DNA of 64,000 nucleotides from Gibbula magus (Eukaryota > Mollusca > Gastropoda > Trochida > Trochidae). This document shows, piece after piece, positions 1 through 11,274 of the stretch. Position numbers and translations under genes: made by a program. How positions within the stretch are numbered: position 1 is the first letter of the stretch; each line of letters opens with the position of its first letter. The notes under the pieces were generated by a model that ran no database searches, had not been told where the DNA came from, and worked only from the letters and a program-made list of their open reading frames with translations. The stretch is taken from contig OW388302.1 in the NCBI GenBank assembly GCA_936450465.1, positions 56,176,959-56,240,958 of the forward strand, written 5' to 3'.

Positions 1-250
1 TTAGGAAATCTAAAACACTATGCTCAAGAGTCAAACTGAGGAGAAGGTGACCATTGCAGCATGAGCCGTACAAAACGAAGGATCTTTGGAGATGATCAGG
101 ACGTGTATCCTGTGATCAATAAACATGATTACACAATTCATATCCCCCAAGAGCTCAAGGAATAGGAGTAGAAGAATAATTTTATCAATGTCCTCAATGG
201 ATTTTATCTTAAGACCATCGAGGAATTAATTCTAGAGGAATGGAGAAAGT
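1..250 (+). pseudogene. Upstream degenerate copy of the unknown gene at 312-904
   Basis: This stretch aligns with 371-620 at a constant offset of 370 bases, so it is a tandem duplicate of the middle of the next gene, cut by the window edge. The copy is dead: where the downstream copy reads a Cys codon in GCATGTGCC this one has TGA (GCATGAGCC), and the Gln/Lys codons near 162-171 are TAG and GTAGAAG. The encoded segment is rich in charged residues and includes the VYPVI and PQELKEQ region seen downstream. Function unknown. The duplication is seen directly; the pseudogene call follows from the stops. Confidence 0.75.
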
Positions 251-311
251 GGGGAAATATAACAAAAACAAAACAATCCTTATAGAAAGTATTTATAGTT
301 CAGGTACCATT

Positions 312-904
312 ATGTCTGATGTCGTGAGGTCAAAGACACTGTTCCACTTCACTTTGAAGGGAAAGCGGAGGAGAACAGTTTACCAGGTCTCAGGACAATA
401 TCAAATGGAGGAGAAGGCAACGATCGCGGCATGTGCCGTAAAACGACGGATGTTTGGAAAAGATCGGGACGTGTATCCTGTGATAGAGAAACACGAATAC
501 ACGATTCCTCTTCCCCAAGAGCTCAAGGAACAGGAGAAGAGGAATACATTCATCAATGTCCTCGTTGGATTTTATCTACAGATCATCGAGGAATTAATCT
601 TAGAAGAAGGAAAGAAGTGGGAGTGTCATGTGTGTAAAATAGACCACCCCTCTCAGCACCAACACTCGTGCTTAACCTTTTGTAAGAGAGCGCTTGTGGC
701 ATGGTTTTTCACCTATGTCACTCCCATGCTGGAGCATAAAAAATAGTTGATCAATGCCTTGAATATGTCAAGGACTACGATCCATATGATCTTTCTGATA
801 AGAATTTCGATCAGTTCCAGAGCCTCGAATGTCTCAATGAAAAGTATCTAACAAGAGAAAAATTAGAGTACTTCGAAGAAACCCTAAAAGTAATAATGAG
901 TTAA
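312..904 (+). pseudogene. Unknown charged protein with Cys/His cluster, frameshifted near 740
   Basis: I do not recognise this gene. The ATG at 312 is preferred over the one at 240, which lies in the end of the upstream duplicate. The frame runs to TAG at 744-746; after a six-A run at 738-743 an adjacent frame stays open for about 52 more codons to TAA at 902-904 with similar composition (acidic, Tyr/Leu-rich), so a one-base slip in the A run probably split one protein of roughly 195 residues. A Cys/His cluster (CHVCKIDHPSQHQHSC) around 628-675 could bind metal. No intron signs. It could be a retroelement- or virus-derived gene or a lineage-specific host gene; sequence alone does not decide. 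Confidence 0.5.
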
Positions 905-923
905 AGATATCCCAGTATTTCAA

Positions 924-983
924 GTGAGTGAGTGAGTTATTGTTTAACGCCGCTTCGGCAGTATTGCAGCCATTAGCGGCGAA
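924..983 (-). repeat. 60-bp SINE-like element with 12-bp target-site duplication
   Basis: Read on the minus strand this is a CGCCGC...GCGGCG hairpin followed by GTTAAACAATAACTCACTC. It is flanked by an exact 12-bp direct repeat, CCAGTATTTCAA, at 912-923 and 984-995. The 3' end resembles the 3' end of the tRNA-derived SINE in this window (GCGGCGTTAAAC then ACTC repeats). Other copies lie at 2539-2595, 48315-48370, 48497-48527, 51653-51712 and 51816-51881. The duplication implies insertion by target-primed retrotransposition. Confidence 0.75.
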
Positions 984-1231
984 CCAGTATTTCAAACCTA
1001 ATCACATAATAAAAAGCAATATGATGATTGTCGAATATGAAAAACATCACGTTCGATGAAATATGTTTATTTTTTCAGGAATCTACCTTTTGATTTTAAA
1101 ATCCAATGTGTCAGTGTCAGTATTCAATGCTGTTTCAGTAAGTACTTCTAAAGAGCGATGGGAGCTCTTTAAATGTGTATATTTCTCAACGAACTCACGG
1201 CAGTCGGCCATTTTATAATGGATAATGGGAG

Positions 1232-1532
1232 GTGAAGTGAGTTGTGGTTTTAACGTCGCTTTCAAGAGTATTTCACTTATATCGCGGCTGCTAGTATTAA
1301 GCCTGCAATGCCATGTGGCTATGCATAGCCCTGAAATCTGCCAGCAACAACTGGAACTAGCGAACCATGGGTGGTACTACGCTGAAATTCAGTGTAGCAT
1401 TGCACCCAAAGCTTACTGTGTGTAGAACAGTTCTCTACTGCAGACAAAGTTGCCGTGCCCCGGACGGGATTAGAACCCCACACCTCTTGATCCGAAGCCG
1501 GAACGCGCTAACCACTGCGCTATCCCGCCCCC
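1232..1532 (-). mobile_element. tRNA-derived SINE, minus orientation
   Basis: A SINE of about 300 bp. On the minus strand the tRNA-like head (GGCGGGATAGCGCAGTGG..., A box) ends the element at about 1532, with B-box-like GGTTCTAATCC near 1465; the body contains the conserved GGTTTGGGTGCAATGCTACA segment, and the tail is GCGACGTTAAAACCACAACTCACTTC. Internal box III polymerase promoters are expected from the tRNA origin. Slightly diverged from the copies at 47-52 kb, so older. Confidence 0.85.
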
Positions 1533-2385
1533 AATATTGATAATTTAATGTAATGTAAATAATAATGTAAATCTTTCCGAAACTATTAAATGTTGTGTTG
1601 TTTTTTTTTACAAAAAAGGTGTTGAATAAAAAACATCCATATTTATTTATGATATGTTTATAGCCAAAACCTCAATCGGAGAAAGACATGAAGCAATAAA
1701 ATATTTTTGAATGTTATTTCCAAGAAGTAGTTCTAATTTTGTTATTACCGACTACGGTACTCATTTTATCCAATTGTGGAATTGACAAATTAAAACGGAA
1801 AAAGCTTCGTTTCCATTTTTGAAGAACCTTCTTTTACATTGAATCGTTTTATGTCATTCGTTATTTTGTGAATCACTCGTGGAACTGAAAGTAGAATGAT
1901 TCAGTATTTATATTTTTTAAAAGTGAAATAGTTGTTCATTATATCAAATACATTTTTAAATCATAAACTGTATGTATTATTGTTTTGTGTGTTGTAAATA
2001 TTATTAAGTTCTGTTGTAAAAAAAATCACAGCGAGGTTTTATCTCTCATCCAGTGAGAGCACAGTGCAAGTCACAGTGCCAAAGACCGAGGTTTGTGTGT
2101 ATGTGGCTAAGGGTTTCACAGCACCACATCAGGACTGGTCGGGCTTTCCCAAATGGAATAATGATCACCCATCTTTTGGGGTTTCAGTACACGAGAACAA
2201 AAAAGATAGTTGTTAATGGAGGGTCTTCGATTTTGCTGAATGGGACATCGTTTCCCCAATATAATTATGATAGTGGGTGAACAAAAATCTTGCTCGGCAA
2301 TGTCTCATTCAGCACGGACATACATGTTACTCCCTCAAGACAAATTATGTGGTAAATGAAGACTCTGCACACAATATTACAGCCT
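1533..2385. other. Intergenic, AT-rich, no gene seen
   Basis: AT-rich sequence with short T and A runs. An open frame at 2053-2280 has no recognisable composition or homologous motif and looks accidental. Confidence 0.6.
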
Positions 2386-3420
2386 TCTAGGTCTTTTTGT
2401 TCTGGAGAAGAAGATGAAAATAGGTTTTAAGGTCATGGCCTGTGAGGCCCTTATTTGGGGCCACAGGGTCACCAAATCTACACTTTAGAATCTGCATTGG
2501 CTAAAGAGTCTGCACATAGCCTGCTTTTTGTTCTGGAGTGAGTGAGTTATTGTTTCACGCCGCTTCAGCAGTATCGCAACCATTAGCGGCGATAATTCTG
2601 GAGAAGATGAAAATAGGAATACAATTCAGAATCCCCATTGGCCAAGCAGTCTGTACATAACATTTCAGCTCCTTAAACAAAGTGGTTCTGGAGAAGTCGT
2701 ATAAAAACTTCATACCACAAATCAAAAACATGTTGAGAAATAAAACAATAGAGCCATGGGCTCTGTAGCTAATCAGGATTTCATTTATGTAGTATCTAAG
2801 GTTAAATATTTCAGTTATCTCAAGTAATACATTGTTTACAAGCAAAATATATGTTCTTAGATCATAACCCCTGTGACGTAGATTGGGGTCATAGTCACCA
2901 AATCTACAATTTGGGGTCATGGGGTCACGAAATCTACAATATAGAATCCCCATTGGCCAAGGTGTCTGCACACAAATTTTCAGCTCTCTAGACCTTTTGG
3001 AACTGGAAAAGAAGATGAAAACAGGTTTTTAAGATTGTGACCTCAGTGACCGCATTTGGGTTCATGGGGTCACGAAATCTACAATTTAGAATCCCCATTG
3101 GCCAAGAAGTCTGCACACAAAAGTTCAGCTCTCTAGACCTTTTGTAACTTGAGAAGAAGGCGAAAATAGGTTTTGACCCCTGGGACCCCATTTGGGGTCA
3201 TGGGGTCACGAAATCTGCAATTTAGAATCCCCATTAGCCAAGGAGTATGTACATAAAATTTCAGAGTCGAAAAAGTGACGCCATGCCATGCCATAAGCCC
3301 ATCGGCCCTTTCAGGCCTGGTGAGCTAAAAAGCAAAAAAAGTTTACAGACGGACGGACGGACAGACGCAGACACCATGCCATCAGCAGATCGGGCCTTTC
3401 AGGCCTGATGAGCTAGACAT
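2386..3420 (+). mobile_element. Pearl/Helentron-like tandem-array element(s), nested
   Basis: Non-coding element built from repeated units of about 100-150 bp (GGAGAAGAAGATGAAAATAG, a GGGGTCA...TGACCCC palindromic core, ATCTACAATTTAGAATCCCC, then TCAGCTCTCTAGACC). The right end shows a GGAC microsatellite (3353-3365) and the terminal hairpin CGGGCCTTTCAGGCC followed by TGATGAGCT (3390-3412). A second, partial right end lies at 3280-3328, and a left-end signature (AGAGCCATGGGCTCTGTAGC) starts inside the array at 2751, so at least two insertions are nested. Array plus tetranucleotide microsatellite plus hairpin matches the pearl family described in oysters, later linked to non-autonomous Helentrons; family assignment is inference. 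Confidence 0.7.
2539..2595 (-). repeat. Short SINE-like element inside the array
   Basis: Second copy of the 60-bp element, diverged from the one at 924. It interrupts a TTCTGGAG motif of the array unit, which is repeated on both sides (2531-2538 and 2596-2603), as expected for a target-site duplication. Confidence 0.65.
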
Positions 3421-3717
3421 TAACCAACAATTTATATCAATCATGTCTCTCGATGTATAGGATAGTGAGCATCTACCATAAACAAAACATAATGCTGAAA
3501 ACTTAACCATATTTGTATAGAAATTTGTAATAGTGATGTTTTCTACTTTTCAGTTGCAGCCACACAACAGATAAGTTCATAGACTCCTCTTTCAACATCA
3601 ACACTGATCTCGATTTTGACGAGAACTTCTAGTTCCTCACATGGGTTGATTTCTTCAAGATTAAGTCCTCAATCTGACAAGGTACTTTATAGTTTTTGTA
3701 GATACATATAATGAAGA

Positions 3718-3981
3718 GTGAGTGAGTGAGTTGGGGTTTAACGCCGCTTTCAAGAGTATTTCACTTATATCGCGGCTGCTAGTATTACCGCAGGAAGAAA
3801 GCCCGCAACGCCATGTGGCTATGCACTGCTGTGAAACCTGCGAGCAGAGGCGGTACTACTCTGAATTTCAGTGTAGCATTGCACCCAAACCTTACTGCGT
3901 GTAGAACATTTCTCTACTGCAGACAAAGTTGCCGTGCCCCTGGCGGGATTCGAACCCCGGACCTCTTGATCCGAAGCCTGC
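3718..3981 (-). mobile_element. tRNA-derived SINE, head incomplete
   Basis: Minus-strand copy with TGAG-repeat tail at the left (3719-3733) and the B box GGGGTTCGAATCC near 3945-3957. The head stops after GGCTTCGGATCAAGAGGTCC; the outermost A-box part is replaced by unrelated DNA at about 3980, so this copy is 5' truncated. Part of the body near 3845 is also deleted. Confidence 0.8.
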
Positions 3982-4133
3982 TAAACGAGAAGCTTGATCG
4001 TCAACTGTCTTTTGAATGATGTCATTTGTTCCATCAAACAATGTCATATGTTTCAGTTAATTGATTTTGAAACTTTTTCAGTCAACGTCTGCACTCATCA
4101 AGAGGTTGTCAGCGGAAACCTCAAGATCCGATA

Positions 4134-4165
4134 CCGTGACCGAGACCGAGACCGAGACCGAGACT
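4134..4165. repeat. (GACCGA)n microsatellite
   Basis: About five hexamer copies in a row between 4134 and 4165. It lies in an open frame (3994-4254) that reads Arg-Asp repeats, which is a by-product of the hexamer rather than evidence for a protein. Confidence 0.85.
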
Positions 4166-4624
4166 CTCAGACTCAACGGACCAATCAGATCGTTCGAAGG
4201 TGTTCTAGTGCGACTACTCATTTAATAACTTTCTCGTCAGAAGTCGTTTTTTAATTCAACACACTTGCGTCCATATTTATGATGGGCTTTCTTATTCATG
4301 CGGATCCATGTGGATGAGTGATCAATAGAGAAGAAGAGTTGCTTCATCTCCACCCCATTTAGTATTTGATACGACCGTTTTAGGTCTAATGTCTTTAAGC
4401 ATTTAGGTGAGGTGGGGTGAGCTGGGGTATAAATTCATGACATCTCCTTCATCGACCTATTTAACTCATTAATATGACAAATGGTGCATGTTTCAATATT
4501 ACAACGATTTCAAGGACGTGTCCGTGGATCTTAGCGATTTTGAGTATATGGAGATACATACGAACAACGCTTATATTGCCTTGAGCGCTCCGTCTCTCTC
4601 TATTCTGGCAGGGTTGATGAGAGT

Positions 4625-4789
4625 CGCTAACCACTACGCTGAAATTCAGTGTAGCATTGCATCAAAAAACTTAATTCGTGTAGAACAGTTCTCTAATGCA
4701 GACGAAGTTGCCGTGCCCCTGGCGGGATTGGAACCCCAGACCTCTTGATCCGAAGCCGAAAGCGCTAACCACTGCGCTATCCCGCCCCC
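4625..4789 (-). mobile_element. tRNA-derived SINE fragment (head and part of body)
   Basis: Minus-strand copy keeping the head (GGGGGCGGGATAGCGCAGTG at the right end) and the first half of the body up to the GCTGAAATTCAG segment. The 3' half and tail are missing. B box is mutated (GGGGTTCCAATCC). Confidence 0.8.
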
Positions 4790-7352
4790 GGTTTGAGTTG
4801 GCAACTCATGTGTTCGATTTTAAACTCGTTCGGTATTGGGATTGAAACAGAGTAGAATACAACCGATCTGTTGCCATGAAAACATCACGTGCATGGCTAC
4901 TGTCGTTATTCTCATTATGACTCAAGACTGTTCTAACGTTTTGAGTTATTCATTCATGTGGACTAAACAAGTTACATTCATGGGCGGGGTATAAAAACGT
5001 GACTCAAACCGTGAAATGGTTGTCCTTACCTACATCAAATAGGCCCTATCGTAAAGTTTCTACTCTTAAGACTTTCCTACAAAACTCGCATTTCTTTAGC
5101 AAGTCAATGTATGTTTCATTCGTATATTCCTGTTTCTTGAGGACAACATTGACGCAGTCTAGAATTAATCAACACGATCCACTTGTTTTCTCCGTCCCGT
5201 CTGTACATAGTTTATCATCAACCCCACCCTGACGGTAAGGTCTATCTCGTTATCACTTTAAAGACCGGTTAAAATCGGTTATTTGTCCTCGCAAGACAGC
5301 AAGTTAATGACAAAGTCATCCCTAGCCACAGCGACAACACGAAGAGTCATGCTGATTTTCATTATGTTTCCTCAACAACAGTAACCTGTCAGACGGGTAT
5401 CCCATTATCAATCCATTGTTGAATCAAACAGCGTGATCAGTTTTCCGCGAAGCAAAGTGCGTTTTGACGATCGATATTCGTTTAGTCTGGAAACATATTA
5501 CATAAAAATCAAGCATGCTCACTCCTTCATAAGATGTATTGTAAGGAAATACTTAAATATGAAACATTTATATAGCAAACAAAACAATGGTGAGGAAACT
5601 ATTGTTTTGTGTGCTATATAAATATATCACACTTAGTTGTTTTGTATACGTATACATGTATTATATCTGATTGGACAGTCCCTGTTTAAACTACGAATAG
5701 ATTATAAATAATAATACACTACATGAGACACACGTTCATGTAAATCGTTGTAAGTCTACGCAGAGACCTGGTGTGATCTTGAGATTAATTGTCGTTGTTA
5801 AAAAGGATAACTCTCTGAATGGCTAAAAAGTGATAGATGAAAATGGATATTTTTATGACGCGCTTTGACATCTCCAAGTGCATGCTCATGGCGCCCCAAC
5901 GTCGACATACAGTGTCGTGCCATAAGTTATTTCCATAGACTTACATCTTAGTTAAATTTTAGTCCAGGACTCTGCTGATTCTTATTATCCACGATATTTT
6001 TTGCTGAATGGACGAGACTTCAATGGAATACATGAGGTTGTTCTCGTACATTTTAAATGTGAAAAAAAACGCAATAAAATAGTGGAAACCCTCCTAAAGA
6101 AAGCATATCGGTAAAAACACCTGTTTCCAAAAAACAAACGTTGGGACATTTCAGCCAATCACGAACGAGCGATCGCAATAACGGAAAAGTTTGTCATGTT
6201 GACTTGCCATTGTTTTCGTCCAGGAACAGTAATTGACATTCGGTGCATAGGTTATGAGTGATTTATCTACACATTGGAAATATATTTGTAAACAAAAATG
6301 ATCATATCTTTGCCTCATTACATCGTTGAAAAGCAATTGTTCGCGTTGTGAGCGACCCGGAAGTGAACACAACGTGACATTGTTTACATTGCCTACGAGA
6401 TTCCTGTCGTCGGATTGAACTTTTTAGAGATACTTTTCCGGATGAAAAACACATGTCAAAGTGAGTATACAACTTTTTGTATTTCATTTGTCACTGAGGT
6501 ATATTCGGGTGTATATGTATTTGATAAAACCCGTCAGAACATTAATCTAACTTGACTTTGAATGAGGTCTTGTTAATCGACAGGCGAACAGTCGCTATAC
6601 AGTGATGTCTGCCTTCCTACTCGTACTGGGCTCGCTGTCTCGCTGAATGCTGACTGTCATAATCAACAATCATTTAGTTAGATTCATCTTGATCGCATTC
6701 TCATACATTGCTTACTGATAATCTTGAATGTAATTTGAAAACAATAATATTATATTCAGTGTGATAGATTGACAAGGATTGAATATGACAGAATAAAAAA
6801 TGTAATGGCAGTAATATTTTTTCACCTACATTAATTGCCAATGACTAGTTACAGTTTTGTATGTAAAAGATTTGAATAAATATTTTTTTTAAACACAATT
6901 AGGCCCTAATACATATTATTTTTGTTATACAATCAATGTACAATATTTGAATATAATGTTCAATTTCACACTGGCAAACTTTAAAATTTTATTATAATTA
7001 TAACTTGCACCAAAATGATTGTTCCTAGGTTGAAATCTTTATATTTTGACTTGATATCTTTGTAAATATTGACATAAATTAGTTCAAATAATATGCCGGT
7101 AAGTAGAGGACATTGACAATTATATGTACACTATGAATATAAACATTTTACCAGGAGATTTCAATTAATATTTATTTTAGATTAAGGAAACTTGAAATCC
7201 CTTAAAAACATGAAATAATAACCATGGATTTGGTAAGTAAAATTATTTTATTAAAACTGAAAGATTAATTTTTTATTGTTATGATGTGACTGTAATTGTT
7301 TATTAACATGTGTGGGCCCATATATATGTATTTACAATACAATCTTTAGAAT
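4790..7352. other. Intergenic, AT-rich, no gene seen
   Basis: About 2.5 kb without convincing coding signal; open frames are short and of random composition. It holds the hairpin at 5566-5623. A small open frame at 6151-6372 (minus) has no supporting features. Confidence 0.55.
5566..5623. repeat. Hairpin, 23-bp arms, 12-nt loop
   Basis: ATTTATATAGCAAACAAAAC (5566 onward) pairs with its near-complement at 5601-5623 with a single mismatch around the loop GGTGAGGAAACT. Size is in the range of a microRNA precursor stem or a cruciform-forming MITE remnant; the AT-rich arms favour the second. No second copy noticed. Confidence 0.6.
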
Positions 7353-7648
7353 AGGTGAGGTGAGGTGAGTTGGGGTTTAACGCCGCTTTCAAGAGTATTT
7401 CCCTTAGGCCTATATCACGGCTGCTAGTATTATGGCAGGGAGAAAGCCTGCATCGCCGTGTGGCTATGCTTTGTGGTGAAACCTGTGAGCATCGGCTGGA
7501 ACTAGCGAACCATGGGTGGTACAACGCCGAAATTCAGTATAGCATTGCACCCAAACCTACTGCGTGTAGAACTGTTGACAAAGTTGCCGTGCCCCAGACC
7601 TCTTGATCCGAAGACGAACGCGCTAACCACTGCGCTATCCCGCCCCCA
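7353..7648 (-). mobile_element. tRNA-derived SINE, minus orientation
   Basis: Tail (GGTGAGGTGAGGTGAGTTGGGGTTTAACG in plus reading) at left and head at right (CGCTATCCCGCCCC, plus reading). The B-box region is deleted: the sequence passes from the body directly to CCCAGACCTCTTGATCC, skipping about 20 bases, so internal transcription is unlikely. The tail is a (GGTGA)n variant rather than (GTGA)n. Confidence 0.85.
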
Positions 7649-8800
7649 GGAAAAATAGAATGATTGATGAGCCTAATGATGGCTTGAATGTGTTTGATAC
7701 ACTTCTCACCATATCTCATCCAGATAGACATGACTTGATGTTAATATTAGTTAGTAATTATTGTATATTTGTTACAGCACATGAAGAAGAAGTCTGCTAG
7801 GGATACAGTATGAAAAAGGGACCAACAGAAACATAAAAGGTAAAACTTTATTGCCTTTTCAATAATGATTTAAAAAAAACAACCTTTCTATTAGAAATAT
7901 TTATACAAGTAACATAGAGGATCTCACCCAAGCAATATCTCCTGTGGAACACAGTTTTGGATGATAAATGAAAATACATATGTTTAATTGGCTGAAATTG
8001 TTTTATTTCATTTCCCAAAAAGTGATGAGTGTATGTAATAATAATGATTTATGAATTATATTACCCATATGGGAAGACGGACACAGGGTAGTATTTTTCC
8101 TGTAAGTCACATGGGAGTTACACCTTTTTCTGGCTTTTGATTGGCTGTTACAGAAAAATAAGAATTTCATTGGTTGCCGGAACTACTTCATTCATCTTTC
8201 TTACTTTTCCCGACTAGTAACTTTAGAAACTGTCTTCTGCACTTTAACATGTTTTATTTGTTTCCCGCAGTTGAAATTAGCGTTTTCGTACATGTGCCGA
8301 CGCATCAAATGTTGGAGGAAGCAGTTAAATTGTCCGAAATTTAAAGAAACTAGCGATTACTGCTTGACTGTATAACCACGGAAAGCTTGAAGAGCGACGG
8401 CGATCGTTCGAATGTAATGACGTCATAGGCGCGAGCGGTTATGACGTCACAGTGTCGATTGTAACGTCACAGGGCTTTTCGGTTTGAGCCGACTTGTTTT
8501 TGAGCTTCGCACACCTCTTGATATGGATGTTGCAATAACTTATATGTATAATCATGGATTGATAGTAATTGGCAGGAATACAAAACTTTCAACTAAAGCC
8601 ACATCTTTCTGTTATTGTGAAAGACATTTTCGCAGGGGACATTTTAATCGTACAGAGTAAACAAGGATAGGTACGTAAGAAGTGAATCCATGTCACACGC
8701 GTATGGATATGGAGATTCATCTCCTTCTCGGGTCCTTTTAGAGAAGCTATTGGCTTTTAATATTCACGTTTTTACTTTATTTGTCATATGGGTAATATAA
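7649..8800. other. Intergenic; possible small element with inverted ends
   Basis: No gene seen. ATATTACCCATATG at about 8059 recurs inverted at about 8787 (CATATGGGTAATAT), so this 740-bp block may be a degenerate inverted-repeat element; the CRE-like cluster at 8418-8468 lies inside it. Confidence 0.4.
8418..8468. promoter_or_regulatory. Cluster of TGACGTCA-type (CRE/ATF) motifs
   Basis: TGACGTCA at 8418-8425 and 8442-8449 and a variant TAACGTCA at about 8462. TGACGTCA is the consensus for CREB/ATF bZIP factors. The same motif clusters inside foldback DNA at 11022-11243 and 40532-40602, so here it may be a property of the repeats rather than of a nearby gene. Confidence 0.4.
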
Positions 8801-8950
8801 ACAATAACCAACTCGTGACGGGGAATGGCAGGTTATCTTTCCCTCGTTATATCAATTGTGTGTAATTCTCTCGCCAAGGCTCGAGAATTACTCAAATGAT
8901 ATAACTCGGGAAAGATAATCTGTCATTCCCCGTCACTCGTTAGTTATTGT
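8801..8950. mobile_element. Foldback MITE, 150 bp
   Basis: Near-perfect palindrome: ACAATAACCAACTCGTGACG at the left pairs with the right end reading CGTCACTCGTTAGTTATTGT, and complementarity continues to the apex near CCAAGGCTCGAG. A half copy with the same arm sequence is at 23926-24003. No coding capacity. Confidence 0.8.
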
Positions 8951-10912
8951 CTAAATACATAATTTTTTTTAAACAACTTGAAGTATGCAAGTTGTAGCTA
9001 CAATACAAGTATTATGTAAACAATGATTTTCCAATTATTCTGATGAGAAATATAGATATTTGACAATAAACAAATTTTATTTCAATTTATCGACTCAATA
9101 TCTGCGAACGATATAATTTAAAACATAAATATTTATGTTTATACATATTTAGGTAGAACATGACCAGTTTTTATAGAATTCATGACTGATTTAATGAAAA
9201 ACTCAAATGAATGCGTTAATTTATACATTTGTAAGTTTAAGTTGCATGACATGCTGTCACCAAAACATTAATGAGATATTTATCCCCAGTTGACATAAAT
9301 TGACTTTATACTTACTTTGATACATTTGGGTTGGATTTTAACTGGACTATCTAATATTAAAGATTATGTTAAAATTTAGATGGGAAACATAATAGTTGGT
9401 TTTGTTTTCTTTTCTGCTTATCAGATTTAATGGGATATTTATTCATGTTTCATCTTAAGCAGCCACTATAATTTATTGTAACTTTCTTTCTCAGGATCCC
9501 ATCAGAGTTGAAGATAATCCAGGCTTGACAGATGGTGACCAGTGCTTGACTTTGGGATAATCTGTGCAATCATCAATGCAGTTCAGTGTTGGATGATATA
9601 TTAATATGTGCACACATCTGTTTGATTCAGGAATAATGTGAACATTGTGATTGATCCCCTCCAAATCTTAAAACATTTTCTCAGGGATACCATTCAGTTA
9701 ATGGGTTAAGTTATCAAAGAGACTATCTATATCCAATACAGTCTCTGGTTATATACATGACAAGAGTTAATGGTTAATGGTATGACTATGCCTTATACAC
9801 ATAATATATGTGTTCTTATAGCCAACAAGGCATTTCCTTATTCCAATGATTGTTTTAAAAGTCTATATCTTTGTTTGATGGTGAATTTTTTAATAAGGGA
9901 ATCAGTTTAAATTCTGGTTGACATACATTAACTTTTGGTGCCTGCAGTACCACTCAGTCAATGTCTTCACAGCAAAGGGAGATAATTTTGAAAATGTTTG
10001 AAGTTGAAAACAATTTTAAAGTTTAAATTAATTTCTTAATTGATTGATAAACAAAGGCTATTGTTCTGTGTGTTTTATTTGACTTAAGATATTTTTGGAA
10101 AGTTAATATTTATTCTTAATCACTATTTGAATATTTATTTTTAAAAAGTTAAAATTTATTTTCATACATACTTGAAATCAACATGTTAAAATATTAAATT
10201 ATTACAATCATTAAATCATACAAGCAGACTTAGGATTTTAAGAACTAAATTATATCTATTAAATTATTTGTTAATTAATCAATATGATTGCTATTTAATT
10301 AATTGAAGCAATAATGTTTATTTTTCCCCAAGAGCAAATTTATGTTGAGTCATGATCAACAACATTATTTTGTCGATAAGGATTGAACCGGATTATCTCC
10401 CCTTAATCAGCATTAAAATGTAAAATTGTCTAACTTATGTCATTATTTGTCAATTACTAACATTTTAAGGGACTTGTTTCATTATGTACATGCATAAGAA
10501 CTTGAAATAAAGATGTTATCAATATAACCTTGTATGTTTACTATTTTAAATAGGTTAATGTGCATTTTTTCGCTGCATGGAAATATGCTTGTTAATTAAT
10601 CCTTAATTAAGAGCATTCAAAATATAAAAATTTGAAAAAATGACATTTGCTGTCACACAAGGGTCATTTAAGAGTAAAACTATCCCCCAAAAATGTGATT
10701 TAATTAAATTTTAGCAAGCAGTAAAGGGCAGTGCAGGTGCTTGTCTGGCAAGCAGTAAGGGGGTGGTGACATGACGTTTTTGCAAGCAGTAAAGAGTTAA
10801 GCTCACACGAAACCCTCACGATATACTTCTATTATATTCATACATACTAGTTTGACAAGTATAGATTAGCATTGTGTCACTTTAATTGCATGGTGTACTG
10901 ATACACACATAA
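8951..10912. other. Intergenic, very AT-rich, no gene seen
   Basis: Almost 2 kb with no open frame of note. Near 10712-10798 the motif GCAAGCAGTAA occurs three times (10714, 10748, 10782), a small degenerate tandem repeat. Confidence 0.6.
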
Positions 10913-11046
10913 TTAAAGGTGCATCCACTGTGTTTCGTAATAGTTTTTTTGGCTTGTACACACCTAGGGATGATATGGCCATTGAAACGGATGACTGTTT
11001 ATAATCCATATCAACCTGGCATGACGTCATCGGAGGTACATATCGA
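10913..11046 (+). repeat. Possible end of the TTAA-flanked MITE family
   Basis: TTAAAGGTGCATCCACTGTG at 10913 matches the terminal sequence of the complete MITE at 21278-21759 with two differences. The following bases do not clearly continue the family, so only the end is claimed. A TGACGTCA motif lies at 11022. Confidence 0.4.
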
Positions 11047-11274
11047 CCTAGGGAGTTATGAGATATTCAACCTCTGATGACGTCATAGCTGCAAGAATGT
11101 ATCCTCGTCCGGATACTGAAATTCTCGGCTTCGCCTCGATTTCCAGTATGCTTCCTAGTGTTTTTAAAATATTACTTTCTGCTTCGCCTCGAGTAAACTT
11201 TTAAAAACACTTCCGTAAAGATGTTTAAGGTTATGTGACGTCATGAAAGGTTGATATCTGATATTTCCCTAGGT
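11047..11274. mobile_element. Foldback element with inner hairpins
   Basis: Outer arms of about 40 bp (CCTAGGGAGTTATGAGATAT from 11047, paired with CTGATATTTCCCTAGG ending at 11274), each carrying TGACGTCA (11078 and 11236). Inside are two further hairpins, one around CTCGGCTTCGCCTCGA near 11130 and one whose stem is AGTGTTTTTAAAA/TTTTAAAAACACT (11156-11211). Confidence 0.65.

Noticed and set aside
744..746. Programmed frameshift at the A run before TAG
   Set aside because: T AAA AAA is not a canonical slippery heptamer and the neighbouring duplicate is plainly decayed; mutation is simpler.
5566..5623. microRNA precursor
   Set aside because: Stem size fits, but it is AT-rich and repeat-like, and no conservation can be tested here; kept only as a hairpin.
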